NCBI GenBank assembly: GCA_910588245.1 | Contig: CAJUQP010000022.1 | Coordinates: forward strand, 1-54,876 | DNA: 54,876 nucleotides | Direction of reading: 5' to 3' | From: an uncultured Muribaculaceae bacterium | GTDB taxonomy: Bacteria > Bacteroidota > Bacteroidia > Bacteroidales > Muribaculaceae | Shown: piece after piece, positions 37,565 through 45,692 of the stretch | Numbering within the stretch: position 1 is the stretch's first letter | Layout: each line of letters opens with the position of its first letter | Made by a program: the position numbers and the translations under genes | The notes under the pieces: model-generated | The model's database searches: none | Told to the model about the DNA's origin: nothing | What the model saw: only the letters and a program-made list of their open reading frames with translations

Positions 37565-37945
37565 TCAGCGGTCGTCGATCACGAGTTCGTAGGGGGGCTG
37601 TTCCTGAAACTGCAGGCCGAGCCCTTTCTCCTCCACGAGCCGTTTCATCTCCGTCTCGCGTATCAGCGACATGTAGGCCGCTTTCTCCTGAAGCTTGGAG
37701 CTTTCTGCTATCTGCAGCTCGGTTGTGAGCCGTTTTATCTCCTCCATCCGGGTCTTTGTCTTGTAGCGCAGGCCCATCAGCGAGAGCATCGCCATGATCA
37801 GGATCATCAGCAGCCATGCGTTGCGCTTGAAGAATTCCACGGAGAGCGATTGCCCGTAGCGCACGTCTGACACCCATGAGGGCGCCGTTCTCTTTGTCTT
37901 CTCTTTCTTTACCTTTTTATCGTTGTCTTTTTTATTGTCAGCCAT
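37565..37945 (-). CDS. FtsL-like divisome protein, 126 aa
   Basis: A small bitopic protein in the ftsL position, between rsmH and ftsI. It has a Lys-rich cytoplasmic start, one membrane helix (AWLLMILIMAMLSLMGL) and a periplasmic coiled coil (about 65-115). Such proteins join FtsB- and FtsQ-like partners. Sequence similarity in this family is always low, so identity rests on topology and position. I leave the symbol empty but consider ftsL very likely. Confidence 0.8.
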   Translation of the reverse strand: MADNKKDNDKKVKKEKTKRTAPSWVSDVRYGQSLSVEFFKRNAWLLMILIMAMLSLMGLRYKTKTRMEEIKRLTTELQIAESSKLQEKAAYMSLIRETEMKRLVEEKGLGLQFQEQPPYELVIDDR

Positions 37946-37988
37946 ATCTTGGAGAGAAATTGATCAGGACTTCATTTTATCATATCTT

Positions 37989-38897
37989 TCATATCAGTTC
38001 TGCCACTCTGAGTTTGGCGCTTCTCGACCGCGGGTTCGCCTCCACTTCCTGCTGGGAAGGCTCCACGGGTTTCCGGGTCACCGGGCGCCATGGTGAGGAA
38101 GTCTTCCCGAAGAAGTCTTTCTCCTCGCGCCCCTCCACATTGCCGGTCTTCATGAAATTCTTCACCATACGGTCTTCTATGGAGTGGTAGGTGAGCACGG
38201 CGAGGCGTCCGCCCGGGCGGAGTATCCGCGCCGTGGCTTCGAGAAACCTGCGCAGGTCGCCCATCTCGTCGTTGGTGGCGATGCGCAATGCCTGGAACAC
38301 CTGGGCCATCTCTTTCTTTTCCTGCCGTGGGTCGAGGGCCGGGCGTACGGCGTCAGCCAGTTCGAAAGTGGTCTGGACCGGATGTTGGGCGCGGGCCTTG
38401 ACTATGGCCTTGGCAACGTTGCCCGGGCGCTTGAGGTCGGCGTAGGCGCGGAGAGTGTCTTTTATTGTCTCTTCGTCGGCTTCCGCGAGGATCATGGCCG
38501 CGGTGCGGTCGGCCTTGCGGTTCATCCGCATGTCGAGGGGGGCGTCGGCGCGGAATGAGAATCCGCGTTCCGAGGAGTCGAAATGATGGAAGCTCACGCC
38601 CAGGTCGGCGAGTATGCCGTCGATCTTACCGGCTCCGTGATACCTCATGAAATTCTCTACATAACGGAAATTGGAGTGTACGAATGTAAACCGGGGATCG
38701 TCGATGCGGTTGGCATAGGCGTCGATGTCCCGGTCGAAAGAGTATAGGTGCCCTTCCGGGCCGAGCGCCTCGATGATGGCGCTCGAATGCCCTCCGCCGC
38801 CGAATGTGGCGTCGATGTATGTGCCATCTGGCTTTATATCAAGCAGCTGTATGGCTTCTGGCAGCAGCGCGGGGATATGGTAGGCGGAATCAGGCAT
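37989..38897 (-). CDS. rsmH: 16S rRNA (C1402) N4-methyltransferase
   Basis: Formerly MraW. It methylates cytosine 1402 of 16S rRNA. It has YHIPALLPEAIQLL at the start, the SAM motif DATFGGGGHSSAI, GILADLGVSFHHFD, and RAFQALRI-type sequence (AQVFQALRIATNDE), with LTYHSIEDRMVK near the end. Length 302 aa. It is the first gene of the division cluster here; the usual upstream mraZ is not present. Confidence 0.97.
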   Translation of the reverse strand: MPDSAYHIPALLPEAIQLLDIKPDGTYIDATFGGGGHSSAIIEALGPEGHLYSFDRDIDAYANRIDDPRFTFVHSNFRYVENFMRYHGAGKIDGILADLGVSFHHFDSSERGFSFRADAPLDMRMNRKADRTAAMILAEADEETIKDTLRAYADLKRPGNVAKAIVKARAQHPVQTTFELADAVRPALDPRQEKKEMAQVFQALRIATNDEMGDLRRFLEATARILRPGGRLAVLTYHSIEDRMVKNFMKTGNVEGREEKDFFGKTSSPWRPVTRKPVEPSQQEVEANPRSRSAKLRVAELI

Positions 38898-38933
38898 CTT
38901 TCCTCAGTTTTTTTACTCTCTATTTTCCAGGTG

Positions 38934-38966
38934 TAAAGTTAATTAAAATTGTAAACAATTAACAAA
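38934..38966 (-). promoter_or_regulatory. Promoter of the division/cell wall cluster
   Basis: On the minus strand, TTTG (38966-38963), 21 bases, then TAACTTTA (38941-38934), one base off the TAnnTTTG consensus. An inverted repeat AATTGT-aa-ACAATT lies between them. Transcription would start about 30 bases before the rsmH ATG. No TGGG-type repeats expected for MraZ are seen. Confidence 0.5.
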
Positions 38967-39003
38967 TTTAAATTCGCTAAATTGTATGAGTGGCGGAAAA
39001 AAC

Positions 39004-40527
39004 TTATCTACACCCCGCCAGCCGCCTGAGCCGTCGTGTCAGGAAGGGTATCTCTTCGAAGAAGGCCACGGTCAGGACATAGAAGCACAGGAGGATGATC
39101 CGCAACGGATAGACTCCCCATGCGGGCAGCAACACCGCCGAATATTCGCCTGTCAGATATAGCGCGAGTGCGAGCAGTGTGTAGAGCCCCATCCGCTTCA
39201 TTTCGTAGGGTAACGGGTAATAGTGGCGCCCCACCAGATAGCTTGCCGCCATGACGGTGAAATAGCTTATGAGGGCTGCCCATGCGGAGCCCATGTAGCC
39301 GTCGGGGATGCCGATGGCCGGCACGAGCCACAGGGTGAGCCCGAGCATGAGCACGAAGCAGAAGAGGGAGAAATACATGCCCCACTGCGTGCGGTCGGTG
39401 AGCTTGTACCACAGCGAGAGATTGAAGAACACTCCGAAGCAGAGCTCGGCCATCATCATCACAGGCACTACGCGGAGACCTGACCAGTAGGCAGGGGCGA
39501 TGAAATGTTTAAGTATGGGGAGGAAGTACATCACTCCCAGGAAGATGAAGAGCCCGAAGACCACGAAATATTTCATGGCGTCGCAGTAGGCGCGGCTTTT
39601 CCCCTCACCCTCCTCTTTGGCATGGGAGAAAATGAAAGGTTCGTAGGCATAGCGGAATGCCTGGGTGAACATCACCATGACTATGGCGATCTTCATGTTG
39701 GCGCCGTAGATGCCTACCATCGAACGCGCTTCGGACTCATGTCCCTCAAACAGGTATGGAATGATCAGCTGCCCCATGTTCTGGCTCAGGATTCCGGCCA
39801 CACCGAGTATTAGCAACGGCCAGCTGTAGGTGAGCATTTGCCGCAGGAGCGGGGCGGAGAAACGGTAGCGTCGCCCTGCGAGCTGAGGCATAAGGCAGAA
39901 CAGCACGGCCACCGACGATATTATATTGGCCAGGAATATCCAGCCGATGCCGAACGCGGCGCCTCCGAGAGGATTGTAGAACCAGGCTATGCATTCCGGG
40001 CAGTGGCGGTCGATGACGGGGCATAGCAGCAGAAAAAACAGGTTGAGCCCTATGTTGAGGGCCACGTTGAGCAGTTTTATCCCCGCGAACCTCCAGGCCT
40101 GCTTCCTGAAGCGCAGATAGGCGAAAGGAAGATTGGAGAAGGCGTCGACAGCCACGGTGACGCCCAGGAGCCATATGAACAGTCCGTCGCCGGGGAGCAG
40201 CATGGCCTCCGCCACGGGGTGAAGGAAGAGGGTTATCAGGGCGATGAAGAGCAGGGAGGTGGCGCCCACGGAGAGCAGTGACGTTGTGTAGACGGTCTCC
40301 GGGTCTTTCTCTTTGTTGGCAAACCGGAAGAATCCGGTCTCCATGCCGTAATTGAGGATCACGAGGGCCACCGCGGTGAAGCCGTAGAGATAGCTCACCA
40401 CGCCGTATTCCTCGCTTGGGAAGAGATATACGTAGAGCGGCACCAGACACCAGTTTAGAAAACGGCCAACAATGCTGCTCAGGCCATAGACGGCGGTGTC
40501 TTTCACCAATGATTTGATTCCAGCCAT
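39004..40527 (-). CDS. Polysaccharide/lipid flippase (MOP superfamily)
   Basis: A 507-aa membrane protein with about 14 helices, of the Wzx/MurJ-like oligosaccharide flippase type. The start MAGIKSLVKDTAVYGLSSIVGRFLNW is typical of that family, and Bacteroides genomes carry similar genes next to ruvB. It could flip lipid-linked surface sugars or serve peptidoglycan precursors; its closeness to the mur genes makes the second idea attractive but unproven. It follows ruvB by 61 bases and precedes rsmH by 106 bases. Confidence 0.85.
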   Translation of the reverse strand: MAGIKSLVKDTAVYGLSSIVGRFLNWCLVPLYVYLFPSEEYGVVSYLYGFTAVALVILNYGMETGFFRFANKEKDPETVYTTSLLSVGATSLLFIALITLFLHPVAEAMLLPGDGLFIWLLGVTVAVDAFSNLPFAYLRFRKQAWRFAGIKLLNVALNIGLNLFFLLLCPVIDRHCPECIAWFYNPLGGAAFGIGWIFLANIISSVAVLFCLMPQLAGRRYRFSAPLLRQMLTYSWPLLILGVAGILSQNMGQLIIPYLFEGHESEARSMVGIYGANMKIAIVMVMFTQAFRYAYEPFIFSHAKEEGEGKSRAYCDAMKYFVVFGLFIFLGVMYFLPILKHFIAPAYWSGLRVVPVMMMAELCFGVFFNLSLWYKLTDRTQWGMYFSLFCFVLMLGLTLWLVPAIGIPDGYMGSAWAALISYFTVMAASYLVGRHYYPLPYEMKRMGLYTLLALALYLTGEYSAVLLPAWGVYPLRIILLCFYVLTVAFFEEIPFLTRRLRRLAGCR

Positions 40528-40588
40528 ATCAGTCGGGTTTGTTTGCTGTGTAAGGTCGCGGGTGCCGGGATGCCGGCTCCCCGCGCTG

Positions 40589-41620
40589 TCATTCGTCGAA
40601 AAGAGATCCGGGCATGTTGGGGCGCGTGCGTTTCAGATGGGTGTAGGCCAGGTCGGTGGCCTCGCGTCCGCGGGGTGTCCGTTTCAGAAACCCCTCCTTT
40701 ATCAGGAAGGGCTCATAGACCTCCTCCACGGTGCCGGCGTCCTCGCCCAGGGCGGTGGCGATTGTCGAGATTCCCACAGGGCCCCCCTTGAATTTGTCGA
40801 TTATGGTGAGCAGGATGCGGTTGTCGATCTCGTCGAGGCCGTAGCGGTCGATGTTGAGGGCTTCGAGAGCATGCCGGGCTATGTCGATGCCTATGAAACC
40901 GTTCCCTTTCACCATGGCGAAGTCGCGCACACGACGGAGCAGGGCGTTGGCGATACGCGGGGTGCCCCGGCTGCGCAATGCGATCTCCTGGGCCGCGTCG
41001 TTGGCTATCCCCACACGGAGAAGTCCGGCGGAGCGCTTCACGATGCCCTGCAGCACTTCGTGGTCGTAGTATTCGAGATGGCAGTTTATGCCGAAGCGGG
41101 CGCGCAGAGGGGAGGTGAGCAGTCCGCTGCGGGTGGTGGCTCCTATAAGGGTGAAGGGTGCCAGTGAGAGCTGTACGCTCTTGGCGCCCGGGCCCTTGTC
41201 GAGGAGGATGTCGATGCGGTAGTCTTCCATCGCGGAATATAGATACTCCTCTACTATGGGGTGCAGGCGGTGTATCTCGTCGATGAAGAGCACGTCGTGG
41301 GGCTCGAGGCTCATGAGGATGCCTGCCAGGTCGCCGGGCTTGTCGAGCACGGGGCCGGAGGTCACCTTGAAGCCTACGCCGAGCTCATTGGCCACGATGT
41401 TCGACAGCGTGGTCTTCCCCAGTCCGGGAGGGCCGTGGAGCAGGGTGTGGTCGAGGGCCTCGCCGCGCAGACGGGCGGCCTGCACGAATACGCGTAGGTT
41501 GGATATGATCTTCTCCTGGCCGCTGAAGTCGTCGAACGCCAGCGGGCGGAGCGCTTTCTCTATATCTTTTTCGGTGTCGCGTGGCTCTTGCCCGCGGATA
41601 TCGAAATCTTCTTCTTCCAT
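40589..41620 (-). CDS. ruvB: Holliday junction helicase RuvB
   Basis: AAA+ motor of branch migration in recombination. It has the N-terminal LRPLAFDDFSGQEKI segment, Walker A GPPGLGKTTLSN, Walker B FIDEIHRL, the arginine-finger region GATTRSGLLTSPLRARFG, and the winged helix with RTPRGREATDLAY at the C-terminus. Length 343 aa is standard. Its promoter lies almost at the start codon. Confidence 0.98.
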   Translation of the reverse strand: MEEEDFDIRGQEPRDTEKDIEKALRPLAFDDFSGQEKIISNLRVFVQAARLRGEALDHTLLHGPPGLGKTTLSNIVANELGVGFKVTSGPVLDKPGDLAGILMSLEPHDVLFIDEIHRLHPIVEEYLYSAMEDYRIDILLDKGPGAKSVQLSLAPFTLIGATTRSGLLTSPLRARFGINCHLEYYDHEVLQGIVKRSAGLLRVGIANDAAQEIALRSRGTPRIANALLRRVRDFAMVKGNGFIGIDIARHALEALNIDRYGLDEIDNRILLTIIDKFKGGPVGISTIATALGEDAGTVEEVYEPFLIKEGFLKRTPRGREATDLAYTHLKRTRPNMPGSLFDE

Positions 41621-41624
41621 GTCG

Positions 41625-41657
41625 CAAAATTACAAAATCCTCGCGAAAGTTTGTCAA
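41625..41657 (-). promoter_or_regulatory. ruvB promoter, possibly leaderless
   Basis: On the minus strand, TTGAC (41657-41653), 20 bases, then a perfect TAATTTTG (41632-41625) that ends only four bases before the ATG. Transcription should start at or within a few bases of the start codon. Confidence 0.5.
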
Positions 41658-41822
41658 TTATTGCACATTCATATTTTTTTAAGTGCAATTTTACACCTCA
41701 ATCCGTTTTTTTACGCTAATTTCGCCCGTCTCTGCAGGGGAATCCGTTTCCGCGGCCTGTCTGGGCGGCGGCAATATCATCCGCGCTTCTCTCCCGGGGC
41801 AATATCAACTTCCTAAAAACGA

Positions 41823-42530
41823 ATGAATATGGGAAAACCAAGATTAGTGATATCATCGGGCGCCGGCATGAGCGCCGAAAGCGGAATATCCACCTTCCGC
41901 GACGCAGGCGGCCTGTGGGAGAACTATCCGGTGATGGAGGTGGCTTCGGCCGACGGCTTCCGCCGCAATCCGGAGCTTGTGCATGAGTTCTACAATGCCC
42001 GGCGGCGCGACCTGATAACCAAGCAGCCCAACGCCGCCCACAAGGCTCTCGCCGATCTGGAGAAGGACTACGACGTCTATGTCATCACCCAGAACGTCGA
42101 TGATCTGCACGAGCGCGCGGGCTCCTCGAAGGTGCTCCATCTTCACGGCGAGCTCATGAAGATGCGCAGCGTAAGCGATCCCGACTACATAGAGTCTCTC
42201 GACATGGAGCATCTCTCCACCACTCCTGCCACGCGTGGCCGACGCGGTGACCTGATGCGTCCGCACATCGTCTTCTTCCAGGAGCCGGTGCCTAATATCG
42301 GCCTTGCCATCGAATGGGCTGAGGAGGCCGATATCTTCGTGGTGATAGGCACCTCGCTCGCCGTCTATCCGGCCGCGAGCCTGCTGCAGTATGTGCGTCC
42401 GGGCGTGCCTATCTACTATATTGATCCCAATCCGGCACCTGCCGCGGAGAGGATGGGCAATGTCACCGTAATCAAGGCAACGGCTACGGAAGGGATGAGA
42501 AAACTTGTGGATATCCTTGAGAAAAGGTGA
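41823..42530 (+). CDS. cobB: Sirtuin NAD-dependent deacylase, zinc cysteines absent
   Basis: A SIR2-family protein of 235 aa that should remove acyl groups from lysines using NAD. It has SSGAGMSAESGISTFRDAGG (NAD site), TQNVDDLHERAG, catalytic His108 in HLHGE, and VVIGTSLAVYPAASL. The four cysteines that normally hold a structural zinc are absent; the intervening region contains no Cys at all. As I recall, other Bacteroidetes CobB-like proteins share this. It diverges from ruvB. Confidence 0.88.
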   Translation: MNMGKPRLVISSGAGMSAESGISTFRDAGGLWENYPVMEVASADGFRRNPELVHEFYNARRRDLITKQPNAAHKALADLEKDYDVYVITQNVDDLHERAGSSKVLHLHGELMKMRSVSDPDYIESLDMEHLSTTPATRGRRGDLMRPHIVFFQEPVPNIGLAIEWAEEADIFVVIGTSLAVYPAASLLQYVRPGVPIYYIDPNPAPAAERMGNVTVIKATATEGMRKLVDILEKR

Positions 42531-42622
42531 TGAATTCTGAGGGAAACTTGTTAAAAAACTATAAAAACGGGGAATTTTATGTTTAAAAACATGTTTTATG
42601 TTGTTCAACATGTGGATTCCTC

Positions 42623-42658
42623 TTTGTTTGCAAAAGATTTTGTCTACTTTTGCAAAAG
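42623..42658 (+). promoter_or_regulatory. Promoter with inverted repeat for the oxidoreductase operon
   Basis: TTTG at 42623-42626, 18 bases, then TACTTTTG at 42645-42652. The -7 element lies inside an inverted repeat: TTTGCAAAAG at 42627-42636 and CTTTTGCAAA at 42647-42656. The right arm is itself part of a 12-bp palindrome. A repressor binding here would block the promoter. Confidence 0.55.
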
Positions 42659-42686
42659 TTACTGTTAAATAAACTCTGCATCGGAA

Positions 42687-42917
42687 ATGGCAAAAGTAAG
42701 AGGCGCGGTAAGCGTCAATGTCGAGAAATGCAAAGGTTGCGAGCTGTGTGTGGCGGCGTGTCCCACGTCGACCCTTGCGCTGCAGCCTGACGAAGTCAAC
42801 GACCGCGGCTATAATTACGCCTTCATGGCTGACCCCGAGAGCTGCACGGGATGCTGCAGCTGCGCGCTTGTATGCCCTGACGCCTGCATAGAGGTCTTCA
42901 GGGTGAGGATTGATTGA
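42687..42917 (+). CDS. vorD: 2-oxoacid oxidoreductase ferredoxin-like delta subunit
   Basis: A 76-aa protein with two 4Fe-4S motifs, CKGCELCVAACPTSTL and CTGCCSCALVCPDACIEV. It passes electrons from the catalytic subunits to ferredoxin. It is the first gene of a four-subunit operon (delta, alpha, beta, gamma). Whether the complex uses branched-chain 2-oxoacids (Vor) or 2-oxoglutarate (Kor) cannot be decided from sequence alone, so the symbol is tentative. Confidence 0.88.
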   Translation: MAKVRGAVSVNVEKCKGCELCVAACPTSTLALQPDEVNDRGYNYAFMADPESCTGCCSCALVCPDACIEVFRVRID

Positions 42918-42994
42918 ATAAACAATGTCTCCGTCGTTCCCGGCGGCTTGCAACGTCACGGAACCGCATGGCGGAGACAGCAACCTATACGGAT

Positions 42995-44077
42995 ATGAAA
43001 GAAGAGGTAAGACTCATGAAGGGAAACGAGGCCATAGCCCACGCGGCCATACGTTACGGCTGCGACGGCTATTTCGGCTATCCCATAACCCCCCAGTCGG
43101 AGGTGCTCGAGACTCTCGAGGCCCTCATGCCCTGGGAGACCACCGGCATGACCGTGCTTCAGGCCGAGTCGGAAGTGGCCGCCATCAACATGGTCTATGG
43201 CGGCGCCGCCTCCGGCAAGGCTGTCATGACATCATCGTCGTCGCCGGGCATAAGCCTCAAGCAGGAGGGTATATCATATATGGCTGGAGCGGAGCTCCCG
43301 GCCCTCATCCTCAATGTCATGAGGGGAGGACCCGGCCTGGGCACGATACAGCCGTCGCAGGCCGACTATTTCCAGGCCACGAAGGGTGGCGGCCACGGCG
43401 ACTACCATCTCATAGTCCTCGCTCCCTCGTCGGTGCAGGAGATGGTCGATTTCGTGGCGCTCGGATTCGATCTATCGTTTAAATACCGCACTCCGGCCAT
43501 GATCCTGGCCGACGGCATCGTCGGCCAGATGATGGAGAAAGTGGTGCTCCCCGGGCAGCGCCCGAGGCGCACGGAGGAGCAGGTGCGCGAGCAGTGTCCC
43601 TGGACTGCGAACGGCCGCAAGGGGATGCGGCGCCGCAACGTGATCACCTCCCTTGAGCTCGAGTCGAGCCGCATGGAGGAGATCAACAACCGTCTGCAGG
43701 CGCGCTATGCCGAGATTTGTGCCAACGAGCCCCGCTGGGAGGAGTTGGGAGTGGAAGACGCCGACTATCTCATCGTGGCGTTCGGATCTGTGGCACGCAT
43801 ATGCGCCAAGGCTGCTCAACTGTCGCGCGACAAAGGGGTGAAGGTTGGCATCCTGCGCCCCATAACCCTCTGGCCTTTCCCGGAGGAAGCCGTCCGCAAG
43901 GCGGCCCAGGGGAAAAAGGGGATTCTCTGTGTGGAGCTTAACGCAGGCCAGATGATCGAGGATGTGCGCCTGGCTGTGCACGACGCTCTCCCCGTGAAGC
44001 ATTACGGACGCCTCGGCGGCATTATCCCCAGCCCGCAGGAGGTGGCTGATGTCCTGGAGAGGGAGTTTGTGAAGTGA
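42995..44077 (+). CDS. vorB: 2-oxoacid:ferredoxin oxidoreductase alpha subunit
   Basis: Pyrimidine-binding subunit of the 2-oxoacid:ferredoxin oxidoreductase. It has LMKGNEAIAHAAIRYGCDGYFGYPITPQSE near the start in two overlapping blocks, PGISLKQEGISYMAGAELP, and a C-terminal domain with ILRPITLWPFPEEAV. I chose ATG 42995 (MKEEVRLMKGN), which matches relatives; ATG 42968 and a TTG at 42914 are in frame. Length 360 aa from that start. It usually makes acyl-CoA, CO2 and reduced ferredoxin, or runs in reverse to fix CO2. Confidence 0.9.
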   Translation: MKEEVRLMKGNEAIAHAAIRYGCDGYFGYPITPQSEVLETLEALMPWETTGMTVLQAESEVAAINMVYGGAASGKAVMTSSSSPGISLKQEGISYMAGAELPALILNVMRGGPGLGTIQPSQADYFQATKGGGHGDYHLIVLAPSSVQEMVDFVALGFDLSFKYRTPAMILADGIVGQMMEKVVLPGQRPRRTEEQVREQCPWTANGRKGMRRRNVITSLELESSRMEEINNRLQARYAEICANEPRWEELGVEDADYLIVAFGSVARICAKAAQLSRDKGVKVGILRPITLWPFPEEAVRKAAQGKKGILCVELNAGQMIEDVRLAVHDALPVKHYGRLGGIIPSPQEVADVLEREFVK

Positions 44078-44096
44078 CACTCTAAATCTGAACACA

Positions 44097-44867
44097 ATGG
44101 ACCTGAAAGATATAATGAAGGAGGAGAACAAGGTCTACAGCAGGCCTGAGCTCCTTGACGACGTGCATATGCACTACTGCCCCGGCTGCAGCCATGGTGT
44201 GGTTCACAAGCTTCTCGCGGAGGTGATATCCGAGATGGGGCTGACTGAACGCACGGTGGGTGTCTCGCCTGTGGGGTGCGCGGTGTTTGCCTATAATTAT
44301 GTGGATGTAGACTGGGTTGAGGCGGCCCACGGGCGCGCTCCCGCCGTGGCCACCGCCATAAGCCGGCTCTGGCCTGACGACGTGGTCTTCACTTACCAGG
44401 GTGACGGCGACATGGCTGCCATCGGCACGGCCGAGACGATACATGCTGCCAACCGGGGGGAGAATATTGTCATGATATTCGTCAACAACGCTATTTACGG
44501 CATGACCGGAGGCCAGATGGCCCCCACCACCCTCATCGGGCAGAAGACGGCCACGACCCCTTATGGGCGCAGAGTGGATCTCAATGGTTATCCCCTCACC
44601 ATAACGAAGCTTATGGCGGAGCTCGACGGCACTTGCTACGTCACCCGTCAGTCCGTGCATACTCCCGGAGCTGTGCGCAAGACGAAGAATGCCATAAAGA
44701 AGGCTTTCCGCAACGCCATCGCCAAGAAGGGCACGTCGGTGGTTGAGATAGTCTCCACCTGCAATTCCGGCTGGAAGATGTCGGCCAAGGCTGCCAACGA
44801 CTGGATGGCCGAGCATATGTTTGAGAAATATCCGCTCGGCGACCTGAAAGATAATGTTGAATGTTGA
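44097..44867 (+). CDS. vorA: 2-oxoacid:ferredoxin oxidoreductase beta subunit (TPP)
   Basis: Thiamine pyrophosphate-binding subunit. Motifs: HYCPGCSHGVVHKLL, VGCAVF, and the TPP motif GDGDMAAIGT with the downstream NNAIYGMTGGQMAPTT. Length 256 aa. Its last codons (DNVEC and stop) lie inside a tandem repeat, so its C-terminus has been affected by the repeat. Confidence 0.92.
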   Translation: MDLKDIMKEENKVYSRPELLDDVHMHYCPGCSHGVVHKLLAEVISEMGLTERTVGVSPVGCAVFAYNYVDVDWVEAAHGRAPAVATAISRLWPDDVVFTYQGDGDMAAIGTAETIHAANRGENIVMIFVNNAIYGMTGGQMAPTTLIGQKTATTPYGRRVDLNGYPLTITKLMAELDGTCYVTRQSVHTPGAVRKTKNAIKKAFRNAIAKKGTSVVEIVSTCNSGWKMSAKAANDWMAEHMFEKYPLGDLKDNVEC

Positions 44868-45060
44868 ATTTTGAATGTTGAATTTTGAATGCATGGTTCA
44901 TAATGAACAGTGCCGAATTTGTATTGGAAAAATTATGCATTATGCATTCTTAAGGATAATGTTGAATTTTGAATGTTGAATGTATGGTTCATAATGCGCA
45001 ATTCCGAATTTGTATTGGAAAAATTATGCATTATGCATTATGAATTACGCATTAGGCATT
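44850..45060. repeat. About 105-bp tandem duplication with short internal repeats
   Basis: Copy A (about 44850-44954) and copy B (from 44955) both begin GATAATGTTGAAT and share ATGGTTCATAATG, CCGAATTTGTATTGG and ATTATGCATTATGCATT. Inside each copy are heptamer runs based on TTGAATG/TTGAATT and TTATGCA. This fills the gap between the beta and gamma genes. There is no gene in it. Confidence 0.9.
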
Positions 45061-45083
45061 ATGAATCATGAATTGAAGAAGCT

Positions 45084-45620
45084 ATGACCCAAGAGATAAT
45101 AATAGCGGGATTCGGCGGCCAGGGAGTGCTCTCGATGGGCAAGATTCTCGCCTATTCCGGACTTATGGACGATAAGGAGGTGACCTGGATGCCCTCCTAC
45201 GGCCCGGAGCAGCGCGGCGGCACGGCCAATGTCACGGTGATTCTTTCCGACGAGCGCATATCGTCGCCCGTGCTCGACTCCTATGATATCGTCGTGGCCC
45301 TCAACCAGCAGAGTCTCGACAAGTTCTCCCCCCGTGTGAAGAAGGGAGGCATACTCATCTACGATGTCAACGGCATTCACAAGCGTCCTGAGCGCGATGA
45401 CGTGACGGTATATCCCGTTGATGCCATGGGTGCCACCCTTGAGCTGGGCAACTCCAAGGCCTACAATATGGTCGTGATGGGAGCCCTCTTGGAGGCTATG
45501 CCCTATAAGCTCCCTATGGAGAATGTGATGAAAGGGCTTAGGAAATCAATACCTGAGCGCCATCACAATCTTCTTCCCCTCAATGAGCAGGCAATAGAGA
45601 AAGGCCGTACGCTCATCTGA
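45084..45620 (+). CDS. vorC: 2-oxoacid:ferredoxin oxidoreductase gamma subunit
   Basis: Gamma subunit of the same complex. It has the start IIIAGFGGQGVLSMGKILA, the PSYGPEQRGGTANVTV block and DIVVALNQQSLDKF. Length 178 aa. It is separated from beta by the duplicated repeat, unlike the close packing of the earlier genes in the operon. Confidence 0.92.
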   Translation: MTQEIIIAGFGGQGVLSMGKILAYSGLMDDKEVTWMPSYGPEQRGGTANVTVILSDERISSPVLDSYDIVVALNQQSLDKFSPRVKKGGILIYDVNGIHKRPERDDVTVYPVDAMGATLELGNSKAYNMVVMGALLEAMPYKLPMENVMKGLRKSIPERHHNLLPLNEQAIEKGRTLI

Positions 45621-45640
45621 AGTGTTGTCTGCAATACCAC

Positions 45641-45673
45641 GGCGGGGCCGGGAACTGTTCCCGGCCCCGCCGC
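45641..45673. terminator. GC-rich hairpin between convergent operons
   Basis: A perfect 15-bp stem (45641-45655 with 45659-45673) and a 3-base loop, lying between the convergent vorC and GH53 genes. There is no T-run, so it may act on both strands as a weak terminator or as an mRNA end protector. Confidence 0.7.
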
Positions 45674-45692
45674 ATATCTTGTCAAAGCTGTG

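Noticed and set aside
42914..42994. Longer N-terminus of the alpha subunit from a TTG
   Set aside because: Relatives begin close to the KEEVRLMKGN block; the extra residues (Arg-rich) look untranslated.
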